NCBI RefSeq assembly: GCF_021462225.1
Contig: NC_061795.1
Location: 48,103,880 to 48,167,879, forward strand
Direction: 5' to 3'
DNA: 64,000 nucleotides
Source of the DNA: Girardinichthys multiradiatus
Lineage: Eukaryota; Chordata; Actinopteri; Cyprinodontiformes; Goodeidae
Shown: piece by piece, positions 1 through 13,419 of the stretch
How positions within the stretch are numbered: the first letter of the stretch is position 1
Layout of the letters: every line of letters starts with the position of its first letter
The notes under the pieces: model-generated
Told to the model about the DNA's origin: nothing
The model's input: only the letters and a program-made list of their open reading frames with translations
The model's database searches: none
Program-made: the position numbers and the translations under genes

Positions 1-483
1 AGTTGAACTGAAATTCTATGACTGAAAAAGTATTTCATGTATGCATGTTTGTATACTTGCTTTTGAAGTCAGTCAGGTATTGGTGGATTTAAATGTTTGC
101 TTTTTCATCTTTGGTATTTGTCCTTCCCCTCCCTTCTCCTGTTTCCGAAGCTAAATCCATCCACCGTGCACTTGGTTCTCAGCCTGTTTCTAAAGTATAT
201 CATCTCCATAAACATGGGGTTCTCACAGTATGATAACACTGAGGAATAAATGCCACGTTACCACAATGTTAGCACAACAATGTAAAGCAACAATCTTATT
301 CCCAATCGAAGATGGCGATGCGTATAGCTGCCTCGGTTAGGTATTCCTTTTATTTAAAAAAGAGAAGCAACATTTGTTCTTACTGTTGCTAAAATAACAT
401 AAATATTATTACAAGTACATATATTATTGTTTTTACTATTATAGCTATGAATATTGTAGGCCTATAACAGTGATGATAATGTT

Positions 484-880
484 GCCTGTAACATTTATGT
501 ATGTTAGTTTAGTTTTGATAAACAGACAATATCCCACCTTTGTTGCTCTTCATAGAGTAAGACGGTTGTAATGAGCTGGTGTTAGCTGGGTAATTAATCA
601 GGCTACCTGCTTGGGTAGAGCCTACAGTTGGTTGCCTGTAGCTTGCTAATTGAAGTTTTCAAACAGTGTTACCTTAATAAGAGATGCAGATGTTGCTCTT
701 TTATTTTCCACAATGTTGCTGAACATGTTTCTTATAAACATAAATCTTTCCAAACAGCCAAAATTGGCTTTTTATGTAAGGCAGAGAGAAATGGACCAGC
801 ACTCTTTCAGCCAGCTGACCGGCAGTGCACAGTGATACGTAGTTGCAGTGAACTCCAGACATAGTGACAGAAAAACATCG
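484..880 (+). repeat. diverged local repeat, copy 1
   Basis: Shares with two later segments a TAACATTTAT anchor near the left end (488-498) and a core TTTCAGCCAGCTGACCGGCA at 805-824, followed by CTCCAGACA. About 317 bp separate anchor and core. The class is unknown; no transposase, tRNA head or A-rich tail was seen. Confidence 0.4.
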
Positions 881-2224
881 TTTTAAACTTCTTAGGGCTT
901 CTGTTGGATACCTTCACATCAGAAATGCCTGGTACCACTATCAGGAAAGGCATTTTGAAACTGTAGTACATCAGAACTTGTACATATTAAACCAGAAAAA
1001 TAAAGAAAACACTCCTCTCATTGATGCTAATGCATGATTAGTTGGAGGATGTGGTTCAGTTATGGCTTTTATGTTTACTCAGAAGTAAACATGAAATAGG
1101 AAAATGAACAGAATGGTCTGAATTCTAACTGCGAAAGCAAAAGGTTTTCCAAACCTGAACTCAAACTCCAATATGGCTTCCTTGCATGTAAAACTGTTTA
1201 TCCGCACTTCTGTTGATGTGTTTGGCATTACCAGCCTCCATTTGAGAAAGTCCAACATGTTAACAAAACTTGGTTGTTAATAGTAGTTACCCTGGTCACC
1301 CACCAAGGATAACTAGCAAATTGCAAACTTGGGAATGTTTGGTTGTGACGTCGTTCCCAGCTCCAGTTTGGCAAATGGAATGAGAATAATTATTCTAGAT
1401 TCACTGTTGTTAGTGTCAGTTTTTACTGGGAGTTTTTGAAGAATTTTGTTTATTGGTTCTTATTACCTGTTCGTTACTGTTAATTTGTTGGTATTTTACT
1501 TTGGAAATAATTCATACCTTTAAAGCCAACCCAAGGACCATCAGTAAGACTTGCAGCACAGTTCGGGAACCTTGCCTCCATGGATTTTTACATGCAAGAT
1601 TTTCTCTTAGGGAGATTTTTTTCAACCCAGTTTATACTGAACAAATATACACTGTAACAGTCCGTTTCACATTAATTATGTTGAAACTACCAGTTCAAAA
1701 TTCAAAGCAATGCTCCTTTAGTTCTGTCAGTTGTTAATTTTGATTATATTGACCAAACAATTTTAGCAAATATAAAGTAGACTCACAGATTGAAACAATT
1801 CCCACAAGCAGTTTAATCTATTAACTAACCCAAATGAACTTAAATGAACTGAGTCTTTACATAAGCAGTTATTTAATTTAACTCAAATAGATGAAGGAGT
1901 TCAGAGAACTGCCCAAAGGAGTTAAATCAATTATCTAATCCAAGTTCAATAAACTAACACCGATGCTTAAAAAGGAAAGGATTTCTCTACTAGATGAAAT
2001 AAATTAATGTTAGTAGAACAAATTAAGCCTTGACATTACTCTTTGTTTTTAATTTGAGACTGAAGCTTTGGCTGATATTAGATTCTCATAGTATACCCTG
2101 AAGGCAAAAATATCAGTTCCATGATTTCAAGCTATTTAAACCATGTTTAAAATGATCTGAACAGAAAGGCACCAATTATTCCTTCTGCTATTGATTAATG
2201 AAGTTTTGAACAGTTTTGAATGAA
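881..2224. other. AT-rich intron sequence, no feature recognised
   Basis: AT-rich sequence between repeat copies 1 and 2. Open frames here have no recognisable product, and no microsatellite or transposon end was found. Confidence 0.6.
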
Positions 2225-2650
2225 CAGTTTTATCTATAACATTTATTATTTTGATTTTCATGAATAGACTTAAGCGCATCTATAGAATTGAATACCTGTT
2301 AAATTTAGTAGTAGTTTAAAAGAGCGTGGTGCCAATTCTTTTTACTGTTTGCATAGCTTTTCAATCTGCAGGTAATCAACCTGAAGTCACCTGTTTAACT
2401 GCTTAACTTTAGTATTATAATAGCATTACCTTAAATGGAGCAATGGATGACGCTAGTTTCGTTTGCTAACCATGATCCTCTGTGTTTTTGACACCTGAAA
2501 TGTTTCTTTCTTGTAACTCATAGAAAGGTTTAGGAGCCTTCTTTCAGCCAGCTGACAGGCAGTGTACAGCAAAAGAAAAGAAAAGTGGGACCACAGGGTT
2601 ACTCCCTGCTCCAGACAGCAAGGACAAACTTCTGTTTTCTCTTGCATCTC
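2225..2650 (+). repeat. diverged local repeat, copy 2
   Basis: Anchor TAACATTTATTATTTTG near 2237 followed by ATAGACTTA, core TTTCAGCCAGCTGACAGGCA at 2542-2561, then GCTCCAGACA. Same order as copies 1 and 3, with about 305 bp between anchor and core. Confidence 0.45.
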
Positions 2651-2689
2651 ATTAAAAGGACTTTACTTCAGTAATATTAAACTTGAGTA

Positions 2690-3060
2690 AAATATGATGA
2701 TTTTATCAGTAACATTTATTGTTTTGTTGTTATTTTTGGCACATAGACTTATTAAAATATCGACCAAACAGACATGCCCATTGTGCAGAAAATGATCCTT
2801 TTTCCTGCTCTGAACAGTAGTAGGCAGATTGGCAGCCATGATGCTCACAATGTGTTTCTCACAGCTGGAATTTGTTTCTAAACAACTGTATTTATCTTTG
2901 TTGCTACAAACGGAAAACTTCATCAGCCTGCATTCAGCCAGCTGACCTTCAGTGAGCAGCAACAGGTAGGGGAGGGGCAATGCTGTATTATTTTGCTTCA
3001 TACAGTCAGAAAAAAGTCCTGGCTTCTCCTCAAAATGATGTTAAACCATAGGATAGAAGT
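2690..3060 (+). repeat. diverged local repeat, copy 3
   Basis: Anchor GTAACATTTATTGTTTTG near 2709 with ATAGACTTA after it, core ATTCAGCCAGCTGACCTTCA at 2932-2951. Same strand as copies 1 and 2 and about 470 bp after copy 2. About 223 bp separate anchor and core, so it is shorter inside. Confidence 0.45.
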
Positions 3061-4609
3061 TTGTAGTGGAACCGTAACTATTTGAAATCATTGTAAACAG
3101 CCTTTATCTGCATGTTAGGGTGTTTTCATACTGGAGCATTTAGAAAAGTCTTTGTTTAACCACCACAAGCGTACAGGTCGGAGTTGTTCTGCTGAAGTAA
3201 ACACCACTTGTCGCCTGTTGTCGCTGCAAGTCAGCCAGCAGGTTATAAAACATTCCTGTTTGTTTTCTGTGGGAGTGACGAGTGGAGGAGGCCGGAATGA
3301 TCATCCCTTCATTTCCTCTTAGCAACAGAAGGGAGGAAATAAAGACTTAACCATCAGCCACCAGAACCTTGACCAGAGGACTTGGTGACCCTGGTTTCGA
3401 TATACCTGTGCTGGGGGAGAGTGGGTGTTGTCAGGTTCTCCATTCTCCATAATGAACAATTTATTTTAAAGAATGCACTTGAATTAGATGAGTACAACGC
3501 TGTGTGCAATGGACAGCAAACAAACTTTGGCAGTGGGCAGAGTTCACAGTGAGTTCAGAAGCTTAAGGGATAACATCCTTCCATCTTTGATGATTACAGA
3601 TGAGAAGATAGCAGCCTGCTTTCTGTTGCCTGTTCACTGACAGGGTGGAGATTACATCCAGGTGTGCTTACCCAGCGCCGTCATACTCCATATTCACCAC
3701 AGTCACAAGAACCACATCCCCACTCTGTATTGATTCTTGTTGAATGAGTTTTTTTAATGTTTTTTTTTAATCTTCTTATGAACAATAACTGTTTTTTGTT
3801 TAATGATGTGAACAGACCGGAGAGATTAATGACAGTAGCTGTTTGCTTTTTGATCTCAGATATTGTTTGCTGTTGACATTATATGTCCTGTAACAGCCTT
3901 GCAAATGAGTTATGGACTTTTCACAAGGTTGACTTATGCAAATAAAACAGCACGATAAAGGTAATCTCCGGTGAGCTCTGGTTCAACTTTGTGCATGTCT
4001 GGGCTCAGCAGCTGCAGGGTTGTTTAGCAGGGCTCATCTGTTGGTGTCAGAAAAAAAAACTGCCTGTTGGATTTTTACACTTCATTCCACTGGTTTTTAC
4101 CACCTACAGTTTTCCAACCCATATTTTAAAACATTTAAATGTTCTGTGCTGTTTATGTCCTGATTACATCATTATAGGACCTAACCTTAATCCCCCTATC
4201 TGCTGTTCCTGCCTCTTCCTGCTCATCTTCTTCTTTACTTGTGGCTAATTATGTAACAGGTAAGCTTGCAGCTCAGGCCTACCATGTGCCAGATAGAGGA
4301 ATTATTGTCTTGTCCCAGATGGACATTTTTGTCCTAGTTATCTCCTCTAAGTAAAGCCATGAGAATTGTGGAATGCAACAAGATGGTATTTAAGTTTATA
4401 TGAGGTTTCCTCAGGCCATCCAGGTGGTGAGAGCAGGCCTTGTGGTGGCAGCTGGTACTGACACAGAGGCACATTGTGCTGATAGATAAGGTTATAAAAG
4501 GGAAAAAACCAACATGACTGTTGAACATTCTGATTTAAGAATTTATTGCCATATATTTAGTGTAAAAAAATAATCTATTTTATAAAAAAACTTTACTATT
4601 TATTACCAG
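3061..4609. other. intron sequence, no feature recognised
   Basis: Ordinary intron sequence with short A/T runs near 3750-3770. Small open frames (3140-3325 and 4334-4528 on the minus strand, 3991-4248 on the plus strand) match no family I know. Confidence 0.55.
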
Positions 4610-4790
4610 TGACATATCTATAGCCACCCCTGACCATTCAGTATTTCTAGATCAGTCCTGGTTCCTATCTAAGCTTTTCTTCAGCTCAGCCCACAGGTTT
4701 TCCATAGGATTTAGGTCTTTGGACTGAGATGCTCAAGGAGGGAGGTTGATTTTGTGATATTTCTGGGCAGATTTGACCATGTGTTTGGTT
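4610..4790 (-). mobile_element. Tc1-like transposon fragment
   Basis: Reads like a minus-oriented internal Tc1-like piece: CCCACAGGTTTTCCATAGG, then ATTTAGGTCTTTGGACTGAG, the usual stretch encoding the transposase linker. It is cut off on the right by the TCTA array. No terminal repeat is left. Confidence 0.5.
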
Positions 4791-5081
<291 letters not shown>

Positions 5082-5971
5082 AAGCATGTTATTAGCTTGG
5101 GTTAACGTATAAAGACTTCATAAATTTAACTTTGCAATAAAGCTGTTATCGGAGTCTGATCTATTTGCAGTTTGTATTACAAACCTGTCAGTCACAACTT
5201 TGTGGAGCTTAAAGCATTGCTAACCTTTTCTATTTTACTGTAAATAGTAGCTTTGCAACAGCATTGGACGTCATTAAAGAAGTCCTGAAATTGGCTGATA
5301 AAGACCTTAAACTCATAAGATAAACAGATACTTTTGTCTGAAGTGTTGTTTATTAATTTCTATGTTCTGTAGACAGTCGGTACTGTAGGTTTAACAATCA
5401 ATCTGTACCTACATGTTAAACTGGAGGATAATTCTCAAAACTGGAGTCTGCAAAAATCTGGATTTTGAGGAAGGTTAATATGTTCAAACCCTTCATTATT
5501 AATGTCATAAACTTGAACTTGAATGAACCATTACATATTGTTGGTGTTATGAAAATGGGTCAGTGGCATATGAGACAGAAGAATGGGCTTCCTGGAGTCA
5601 CAAATAATCTTAAGTGGCCAAGTGATTCTCAAGATCATCTGAGTAAAGAAACACCTCACAAAAATCTATAACGTCTGGACTATAACGTCTATGATTTTCA
5701 TGATAGTGGTAAAACAGGAGCAGGATTGTAGGATTGTAACAAAATATACTGCATGTGGACGCCTGTCCAGCTGTATAAGGACAGTTTGGGCTAAGCTGCT
5801 TGAGTGTAAGATGAATCTCTGCTCCACCTGTCTGTATATCTCTCTATCTGCTGTTAGGGTCACCCAACCAGACAGACAGGACAGGCGTTCCAGCACATTA
5901 ACCCTGCTTCCGTCATACATCAAGGGGTGTTTTAACAAATCAGGTTGCTATTAGTTACTGTTCTCTGAACC
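5082..5971. other. intron sequence, no feature recognised
   Basis: No transposon signature was found. Overlapping open frames on both strands at 5666-5954 look like chance. Confidence 0.55.
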
Positions 5972-5977
5972 GTGTGT

Positions 5978-6013
<36 letters not shown>
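5972..6013 (+). repeat. (TG)n microsatellite
   Basis: About 42 bp of TG repeat with one TATG interruption near the left end. Confidence 0.95.
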
Positions 6014-6014
<1 letters not shown>

Positions 6015-7144
6015 AAGGAGGAAGGGAAAGGTAGGAGAACAGCGGGATCAGGTTGCTAAAGAGGAACGATGATTTTAGAAAGGGCTGAAAGACAGGTTGG
6101 CTTTGCTGCAGCGGCGCAGCTAATAGCGCAGGTGTTGTTTATTAGAAGATTCTCATGATTGAATGGCAGGGAAGAAAAAAAGGGGGAAATGAGAGCAGTG
6201 TGAGGGGTGGAGGTGTGGGTGCACTGATGGGTTTTTGTTTTGCATTCCTTACTATTACCTGGAACAAGGCACTTTTCTCCCCAAGCAGTGGCAGATCATT
6301 CTTAAAGCAGATGAGCTTCCATTAGTTTCAGCCTGACAGGAATGCTGTTAGTTTTCTGCTGACTTTCTCCTTGTTTTATAATTAGTTTATTATATTTGCA
6401 ACTTGTGACCACTGAGGGCCGGGGCTGTCCTGTTGGTGCTTACATCAAATAAGAGGGAGACCCCTAATATAATAATTACTGCTCTGTGCATTCACAGATA
6501 CGCTCTTTATGGCAGTTATAATACCGTAGTATGCATGACAGAATCCTAATAACCTGCTTCTCATTTATGATTTGCCTCTGGGCAGCTCTTCCATGTGTCT
6601 CCACAGTGCAGTCAGCAAGCAGCAGGCATGTAGCAGCAAAGCTAATTAACTACCGGTAGTCAAGCATATGCATCAGAACATATATATCTCCCTGCTGCCC
6701 ACATTTATTCTGGCAAAGAATGAATGAAAATGATGGGGGTGAACTTTGCCAGATAAACTTCTCTCTGCACTCTGACAGCCTGCACAGGTGTGTACACATG
6801 CACTTCAGCTAGTGTGGGACCCGCTCAGACACGATTTAGCTTTCTCAGTTTCAACATACTGTTTTATTCTAGATGCTGGTCTTTGTTCTCCGTCACAGTT
6901 CAATTTCCATACATTAGCCAGGATATTAGGCCGAGGGAAATTAAGCCACCTCGATAAAACGCAGCCCACTCAGACTCAGTAAGGCTGCTATCTCTCCGCT
7001 CTGTATTGATCGACTTAGTTGAAACAGGATTTCTTTTTCTCACCTAAGCTTCTGGTGGTGTTTAGGAAATGATAGCAGAAAACAATAGTAACTTCTTTGA
7101 CTGGAGTTCCTGCATAACGCTGCTTGGTGAAATCACAAAGATAT
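6014..7144. other. intron sequence without recognised repeats
   Basis: More balanced in composition than its surroundings and free of transposon signatures. Several AATTA/TAATTA-type homeodomain sites occur, for example CTAATTAAC near 6640. It would be a reasonable place to look for conserved noncoding elements, though sequence alone does not show conservation. Confidence 0.45.
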
Positions 7145-7596
7145 CTCCATGTTCAGATGATGGATTGAACAGAGCTCTGGAAGATGTTCAAAGCTGGAAT
7201 ATTGTTTAAGAACCTAAACCTGCTTTAAACTTCACAACTTTCTCTCTGACCTTAATCTACATGATGCCGTTTGTTTTCTAATGTTCTCCAGTAAAGCTCT
7301 GAGGCGTTCACAGAACAGCTAGGATTGGACCGAGATTAAATTGCACACAGCTGTATTTTGTTTAATAATTAGAAGTCTTTTTAAGGCAATTAGATGCACT
7401 GGAGTAAAGAGGGCTGAAAACATGTCACACAGACCAGTGATTGAAAACCAATGAATCATTTTCTTCCAATTCATAATTATGCACTACTTTTTGTTGGTCT
7501 ATCACATAAAATTCCAATAAAGTTTGGGTTTGTGGTTGTAACATGACTAGTGCTAAAGAGGTTGACAGGGTGTGAATACTTTTTTTACTGTACTGC
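7145..7596 (-). mobile_element. Tc1-like transposon, 5' half remnant
   Basis: Minus-oriented remnant of a Tc1-like element. CCATGTTCAGATGATGGATT and AACCTAAACCTGCTTTAAAC are the complement of the N-terminal transposase coding region. After it come the non-coding TTGGTCTATCACATAAAATT and a decayed end GGTGTGAATACTTT next to ACTGTACTG. The catalytic half and left terminal repeat are missing. Sister copies at 53400-53900 carry the same blocks in the same order. Confidence 0.75.
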
Positions 7597-8585
7597 ATAT
7601 TAATTTTCCATTGAGCCACTCATTAGCCTCTTTTGTTTAGAATTCAAGCATCAACTGGTTGGCGGCTGACTGGCACAGGTGCCCTTGGGTCTAAATAAAT
7701 CATGAGGCTGCCTGCTGATCCTTACCTCCATCATTCCTGTACGCCCCACCGTCCCTCCACAGGGAGCTTCAGAAAGGGGGTAGCCCCCACCGATACCCAC
7801 CCCTCTGCTTCTTCCCGCTCCCCTTCACGTTTCCTCCACTTTCTTACCTCCCTCACCTTCCTTTTCACCCCCCCCCGTCATGTCCTCCATCCAACTCACA
7901 TGAATATTTAAAACCTAACACCAAGATGGAATATGTAGCCAGGGCAATAAAGACATGTAAAAATATTCATTTTGTATCTTAGATTTTCTTAATGTATTGC
8001 AGGTCAGGAAATAAAATCTAAAGTAGTTTAATTACGGAGAAAACGGCATTATATGGACAGCCACAAACTGAGACAGTTGACAACAGTCAGAGGAACAGAC
8101 AGAGGCAAGGGAGTGTGATCTGTTGGGGAGGCCCGGCAGGGAGCTGTAATTTGCCACACCATAGCTGTGTGTTTGTGTGTGTGTGTTTGGACTTTGTGCC
8201 ACTGTGACAGAGGATGCCTGGTGTGCAAAGACCCATGCAGGCTCCCATAAAGTTTTCAACAGAACAAAACAGATGCGTTTGTTTTCTCAGTTGCAGGAAT
8301 TTGCTAATGTGCATATATGCCGGGTAAATAGTTTGGCTTATTTTGCAGCAGACAAGCAGGCAGCGCTCTCTGCTGCTCAGCCAAGCACCTGGGGCCCCTG
8401 TATACAAAGAAAAATGGATCTTGGTGCAACCCTCAGCAGCTTTTTTCCTTCTTTTAGTCACTTAGTATCATGTCCACCTCGATTCCTCTGTCATAAAAAA
8501 ATGTGCTTGATGGGAAGTCCTGCATTTTTAATAATTTCTAAAATACTTATTTGACAGAAGACATTAAACGGTCTTGTTAAGCACA
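7597..8585. other. intron sequence with C/T-rich stretch
   Basis: Contains a pyrimidine-rich tract at about 7726-7900 with a run of C near 7870 and a short TG-rich stretch near 8172-8188. Open frames on both strands (8087-8554) have no recognisable domain. Confidence 0.5.
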
Positions 8586-8853
8586 CAGTGCCAAACTTAT
8601 TGGCTCCCCTGCTGTGCATAACCACCTTTCACCAACAGAACTGCACAAATTGTCTCCTGTAATAAAGGATTGGTAGGGGTACCAACAATTGTCAAACTGC
8701 TGATTCTTATTAGCATAATATTTGTATCCAGTGAATAAATGTATTCAGATTAAAGGTTTGATTTTCTAAAATGATAGGTGTGAAATTATCCTTCTCCAAA
8801 ACAAAAAATAATTTTTTGCAAGGCTTTATCAGGGATGCCAATAAATGTAGATC
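8586..8853. mobile_element. MITE-like inverted-repeat element (Tc1/mariner type)
   Basis: Starts CAGTGCCAAACTTATTGGCT and ends near GGGATGCCAATAAATGTAGA. The ends are imperfect inverted repeats sharing the CCAATAA core. About 268 bp with no coding capacity; reads as a decayed non-autonomous element. Confidence 0.5.
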
Positions 8854-10329
8854 CTATATGTGGTGACAGCTGTTGCTCTATTAAAACGTTGCAGTTTTTC
8901 AGATGGATCCATGGAGTTAAATGAGCATTAGATTTCCTTTAATAACAGTTTACTTTTATTTCATAAAAGACAGTTTCCTCCAGATAGGACTGGAGATGTT
9001 GTCTAAAATGTTTCAGCTAAGAAGATAATATGATAAATAAGACATAAAAAGAATGCAGAGTCACCGACAGGCTAAGAACAAACTGGGTCCTAATTTAGAA
9101 GAATCATTTGGTTTATTATTAAAACTGTGTGTGGGTCATTGAAGTGGCGAAAATGTATTTCTTTAAGATAATGATGTAGTCCGTTTCCTAAAGACTGGTG
9201 AGCTGTTTGCTCAAAAAGTCCCGTTTGAATGTTGGAAAAAAAGCCATTTCCACATAATTTACGTCTACGTTGTCACTCTTTTATCGACTCTGTGTCTCCT
9301 CACATATGAACATCTCCAGGGGTTTCTGAAAACGAGCCAAAGGAGCTTTTCATAAAAATTGCTTTTTTGCTGTATGATGGCTTGTTTGTATTCTTTCGAA
9401 GCAGAGCGCTAGTCTTGAAATAGGTCTGATGAAAATCCTATTTCACCTAAGTTTGATAAATAATTTAAAATGACTAATAGCACCTTGTGACATAACAGGA
9501 ATGTATTGCTGTGGTATATCAGATTGCTTGTGGTTTCAGCCTTAGGCTTAATTTGTTTGGAAAAATAATTACTCCTGTGTTGGGTGCTGGTTAAATATTA
9601 AACAGGTTAGCGTTTGGAATGTGGGAAGAGCCTTCTCTTGGCAAAACCTTCTCTTTAAACAGACAGACTGACACATAAAATGTTGCTTTATGGTATTTTC
9701 AAGTTGCTACATGGCTAAATATCATAAAGAGTAACACTGGAAAATAAAGCTTTTCGGTGTGGTTATCCAGTAAGCTTTAAAGCCTAATCCTTGTGTTTTA
9801 TGAGCAAGAACTGTCAGATTGTCTGCAGACTTCAGCTGGTTAGCACAAGATGCAAGGCACCAAAAGAGCATTAGGATGATATATTAGCCTGCAAAAAAAA
9901 AGTGAGACCGAAGAAAAGAAAAAGAATGAAAAGGAAGCAAAACTAAAACAAAAGAATGAGGCTGAAGGCAAGGAAAAAAATAAGATAAATTGATTAATAT
10001 CAATAAAAATGGTAGCTACGCAACTGAGTGGGCAATTTGGCAAGAGGGGCTGTTAACGTTACAGGCTGATTGAGTAAAAGGATGTATCCTTGCTGGTCCA
10101 CGTTTCTTAAACAGCCTAATGCTCTTGTGGGATCAGCTGATATGCAGCATATTACAGAGATTTCAGCAGAAACAGATGATTATAATGTTAGCACATATCA
10201 CCCGACCCCAAGAGGGCCCCACTCTGAGCTGAAACTACAAAACAAATGCTTAGAATTAGGTGGCAATATGTGAAAGAGAACATAGTTCATCACATTTGCT
10301 ATTCTGTATGTAGTTAATTCTTTAGTTTT
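8854..10329. other. AT-rich intron sequence, no feature recognised
   Basis: No repeat end or gene seen. An A-rich stretch (9890-9990) makes a spurious Phe/Ser-rich minus-strand frame at 9840-10043. Confidence 0.5.
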
Positions 10330-10885
10330 GAGATTCCTCATGCTCACTTGTCTTCTGTCCTTTAAGTATTTCATATTCTGTTTAAGATTCTAATTTAATT
10401 TGTACTTTGTTTCTTTCTGCAGACCTTGGTTCCTGATTTGCTTTGGTCTGTTTCCTTTTGTGCAGTGTATTTTATGTACATCCTGTTTCCTTCTGGTATT
10501 GGGTATCTTTGCCACCTTTTTGGTTGGTATTTTTATTCTGGGTTGTGTTCTGTTTCTGGTCTTTTTTAGTATTTCTGTTCAGTCGTTCTTTCTGCTTAGA
10601 GTATCTCTCTTGTCTATCTCAGGTGTTTTTTACTCTATAATCAGTCCCACCTGTTGATCGTAGCAGTAATTAGCCTCCCAGCATATAACACCCCGGCTCT
10701 GCTCAGTCTTTTGTCAGTTTCTCGTGTCATGCCTTCCTGGTTATTCTCTTTGCCTTCCAAGCTGCTTGTTTTCTCTAGTAGGGTTTTGTGTAAGAGCTTA
10801 TCTGACGCCTCTCTTCTTGTACTACCGTCTTTGGTGATCATCACAGATTGGACTCTGCTTTGTTAATTGTGGATTTTTGCATTTT
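10330..10885 (+). mobile_element. T-rich dispersed repeat, LTR-like
   Basis: Strongly T-rich strand with TTCCTTCTGGTATTGGGT, CACCTGTTGATCGTAGCAG, AATTAGCCTCCCAGCATATA and GTTTCTCGTGTCATGCC. It is similar in style to the complement of the element at 47236-48544, where gene-poor purine- or pyrimidine-skewed sequence with a CACCTG...AATTAG block is typical of fish LTR-like repeats. Boundaries are not visible. Open frames inside are hydrophobic artefacts of T-richness. Confidence 0.35.
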
Positions 10886-11437
10886 TCATACAAAAAATGT
10901 TCATTGCATCTGAACCTTAATTAGTTACTTAGGCCCAGGTAGCCGGTAGCTACTTTAAAGACCTCCTGCTCATTGCTTCCCCACTGTAGTGATAAATGAT
11001 GTTCTTTTAGCTTCTACACAATAATCATTTTTTTATCCAAAAAGCAGAATTTGTGTTTCTCCTAATGCCGGAACAAGTTTATAAGCTGTTTTTCAAAAAT
11101 AATAAATAATAATAAAATATGACAATTTGGAATACCTTTGTGCCACTAATATGTAGCTAAATCTCCCTGACTAAGGTGCAAAGAAATTACACACCGTCTT
11201 TGTGTATTCTGTTTGCAAATCTTTAATCCTTGGTCCTGTGCAAACTGTTTTGCAACTCACAAGTAAAGCATAAAAATGAGCTGCTTCTGTGTATTTAAAT
11301 AAAATGTCCTTGAATCTTTTATTAGTGCAAAACAGTTTTCTGTCTTTTTTGTTGTTTTTTGTTGTTTTGTTTTCATTAATATAAAACATTAACATGCATC
11401 ACTCCTCAAGTCCAAAATAGTGTCTCTCTGCACCGCG

Positions 11438-11451
11438 GTTGTCATGGTAAC
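11438..11451 (+). promoter_or_regulatory. RFX X-box-like motif
   Basis: GTTGTCATGGTAAC differs at one position from the consensus GTNRCC-AT-RGYAAC bound by RFX-family winged-helix factors. It sits in unique-looking intron sequence about 750 bp before a perfect match. Confidence 0.3.
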
Positions 11452-12185
11452 CAAGGCTTTTGTTCCAAAAATGGTTCGTTTGCCCGGGCAGGTCCAACAC
11501 CTGAACTAGACAGGGGTTGTTTTGATCTTCCTTCCAGCCCCCACTGACAGCTGTGCACTTTGGGGACACAGAGGGCCCTTGAGCCACGCTCTCATCTCAC
11601 TCCTATTGTTTGCCCAGGTGGGCCCGGACTCCCTATCAGCCACCTCCTCCCCTCCTCTCCACAATCCTGAGCTTCCTGTTTCACCTTTTCTCTCCCTCTC
11701 CCCTCTGTCTTTGTTCCACAGGGAGCTGTGGTCCAACTGAAGCTCCTGGTTAGACAAAGAAATCCAAATTGGCTTTCATCTGCAGACTGTTACCAGCTGT
11801 GTATATTGGGTTGGTGCTGTGTTTGTGTGCAGAAAACTTGTGGAAGTTATGATTCAGCAGATTTCAGTCATAGTTGTTTCTGCTTAAAAGTTCGCCTTTG
11901 TTCCTCATGTTATGATGAACATACCATTTTGTTTTTGTAGTGTCACAAAATGTCTAATAGGTCAAGGGGAAGAAAAATGTTTGCAAGCAACCATATCTCA
12001 AAGAAGGTCCAAAGAAATGTTTGTACTTGACAGTGGTCTACTAATGGAGAGAGAAGACTGAGAAACCAATAACGGGGCTGGTCTCTGACTAGAAGGCTGC
12101 CAGACTCTTGACATAGCACATGTTGGTGCTAGAAGAGCAAAAACCCCCAAGGGCCCCTAGTCCCAAACCAACTCTCTCATTCATT

Positions 12186-12199
12186 GTCACCATGGTAAC
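12186..12199 (+). promoter_or_regulatory. RFX X-box-like motif, perfect
   Basis: GTCACCATGGTAAC fits the X-box consensus at every position, on both half sites. No repeat element is recognised around it. Function is inferred from the motif only. Confidence 0.4.
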
Positions 12200-13419
12200 A
12201 GTGCTCCATGCTACAATCAATGATAAGGTTTTCAGGTATGATTTTTCCCCCCCAAAAGTGTTTTAGGGCAAAAGAGAGATTTAACTTTGAGCAGAGTGTC
12301 TGGCTTTGTGCAGATCATTGGTCTGGTCACAGAGGAGAGCTAAGAAAACAGCAGGGATCTTACATTAGTGACCCCTTCCCCTTTTCCCATTTTGCCCCTT
12401 TTTTTTACAATGTTGCATCTGTTTTCATGCTCCACCAACCTGAGGTGTCCGGCTTTTTTCTGCCTGTCCCTTCAGCTCTCCCCTTTCCTCCATCCCGACC
12501 TTTGTCCCTCAGGCAGGTCTGACTGGCGTTTCGATCATCACATCTACAAACTAATGTCTATCTCAAACTCTCATCCGTCACTGCCTGCTGTAAGCATAAA
12601 GAGCATCAATATATGCCACGGTACCATTTTCCCTGCATGCAGCCTATGGATATTTGAGCAGACGCTATGCCCGAGTGTGTTTGTGAACACCTAGCAGGCC
12701 CTCAGGCTGCGAGATACATTTAATTTCAAAGATAAAATGAGACAAATATCTATGCAGAAAACAGAAACATGTCAAACATCATTCCATGCTTTATAGACAT
12801 AAATAGCAAATGTGCATCTGATTTCCTTCGTTTTAAAAGAGGTGGTTTGGGGGAAAACGGGGTCAAACTCTGTTGTTCTTTGCTTTGCATTCGCAAACAG
12901 GTGTGTGTCACACAGAGATATCTGCAGCCACAAGCGTAGCAAACACCCATGCTGTTGACTGTGTTAGCTCTGCTGCTCTTAAATAAGTCAAAAACAACCG
13001 TTGCTGCGAGTGGAGAGAGTTCAACTGACTCCTTGAGCTTGTGTGCGCCTCTTTGTGCTCGGCTCTTCTCTTTGAATCACAAATACACACTGCCGCTTAA
13101 ATCAATCATAGCTGCAGCACCTGTTCGGCAGAAAAGCCAGCATCACTTAAAAAGGCCGCCTGTTTGTTTGTGTGTGTCCCAGTCTGTTTTGTTTGCCTTT
13201 TCTTCACAGGAGCGGGGGGAAAGCCTGAGCCTACGTGGCTAAGTGCATTGAATCATTAATGATTTGAGGAGTGGATCAGAGATGGGAGAGAGTACCAGCG
13301 ACCTGTCGTTTTTCTCTTCCATCTTCTCTCCATTTTGATCCTGAAATTTGCTTGTTATTCTCTCAGAATCGTTTTAAAGTTGTTACTGTTGAAAAGAAGA
13401 TGGTTTTGAGTTCAAATTG

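Larger units (their letters stand above)
10886..13419. other. intron sequence with X-box motifs
   Basis: Mostly unclassified. Holds a GC-richer patch (11500-11720), two RFX-like X-box palindromes described separately, and TC-rich stretches near 12370-12520. The small open frames show no family features. Confidence 0.5.
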
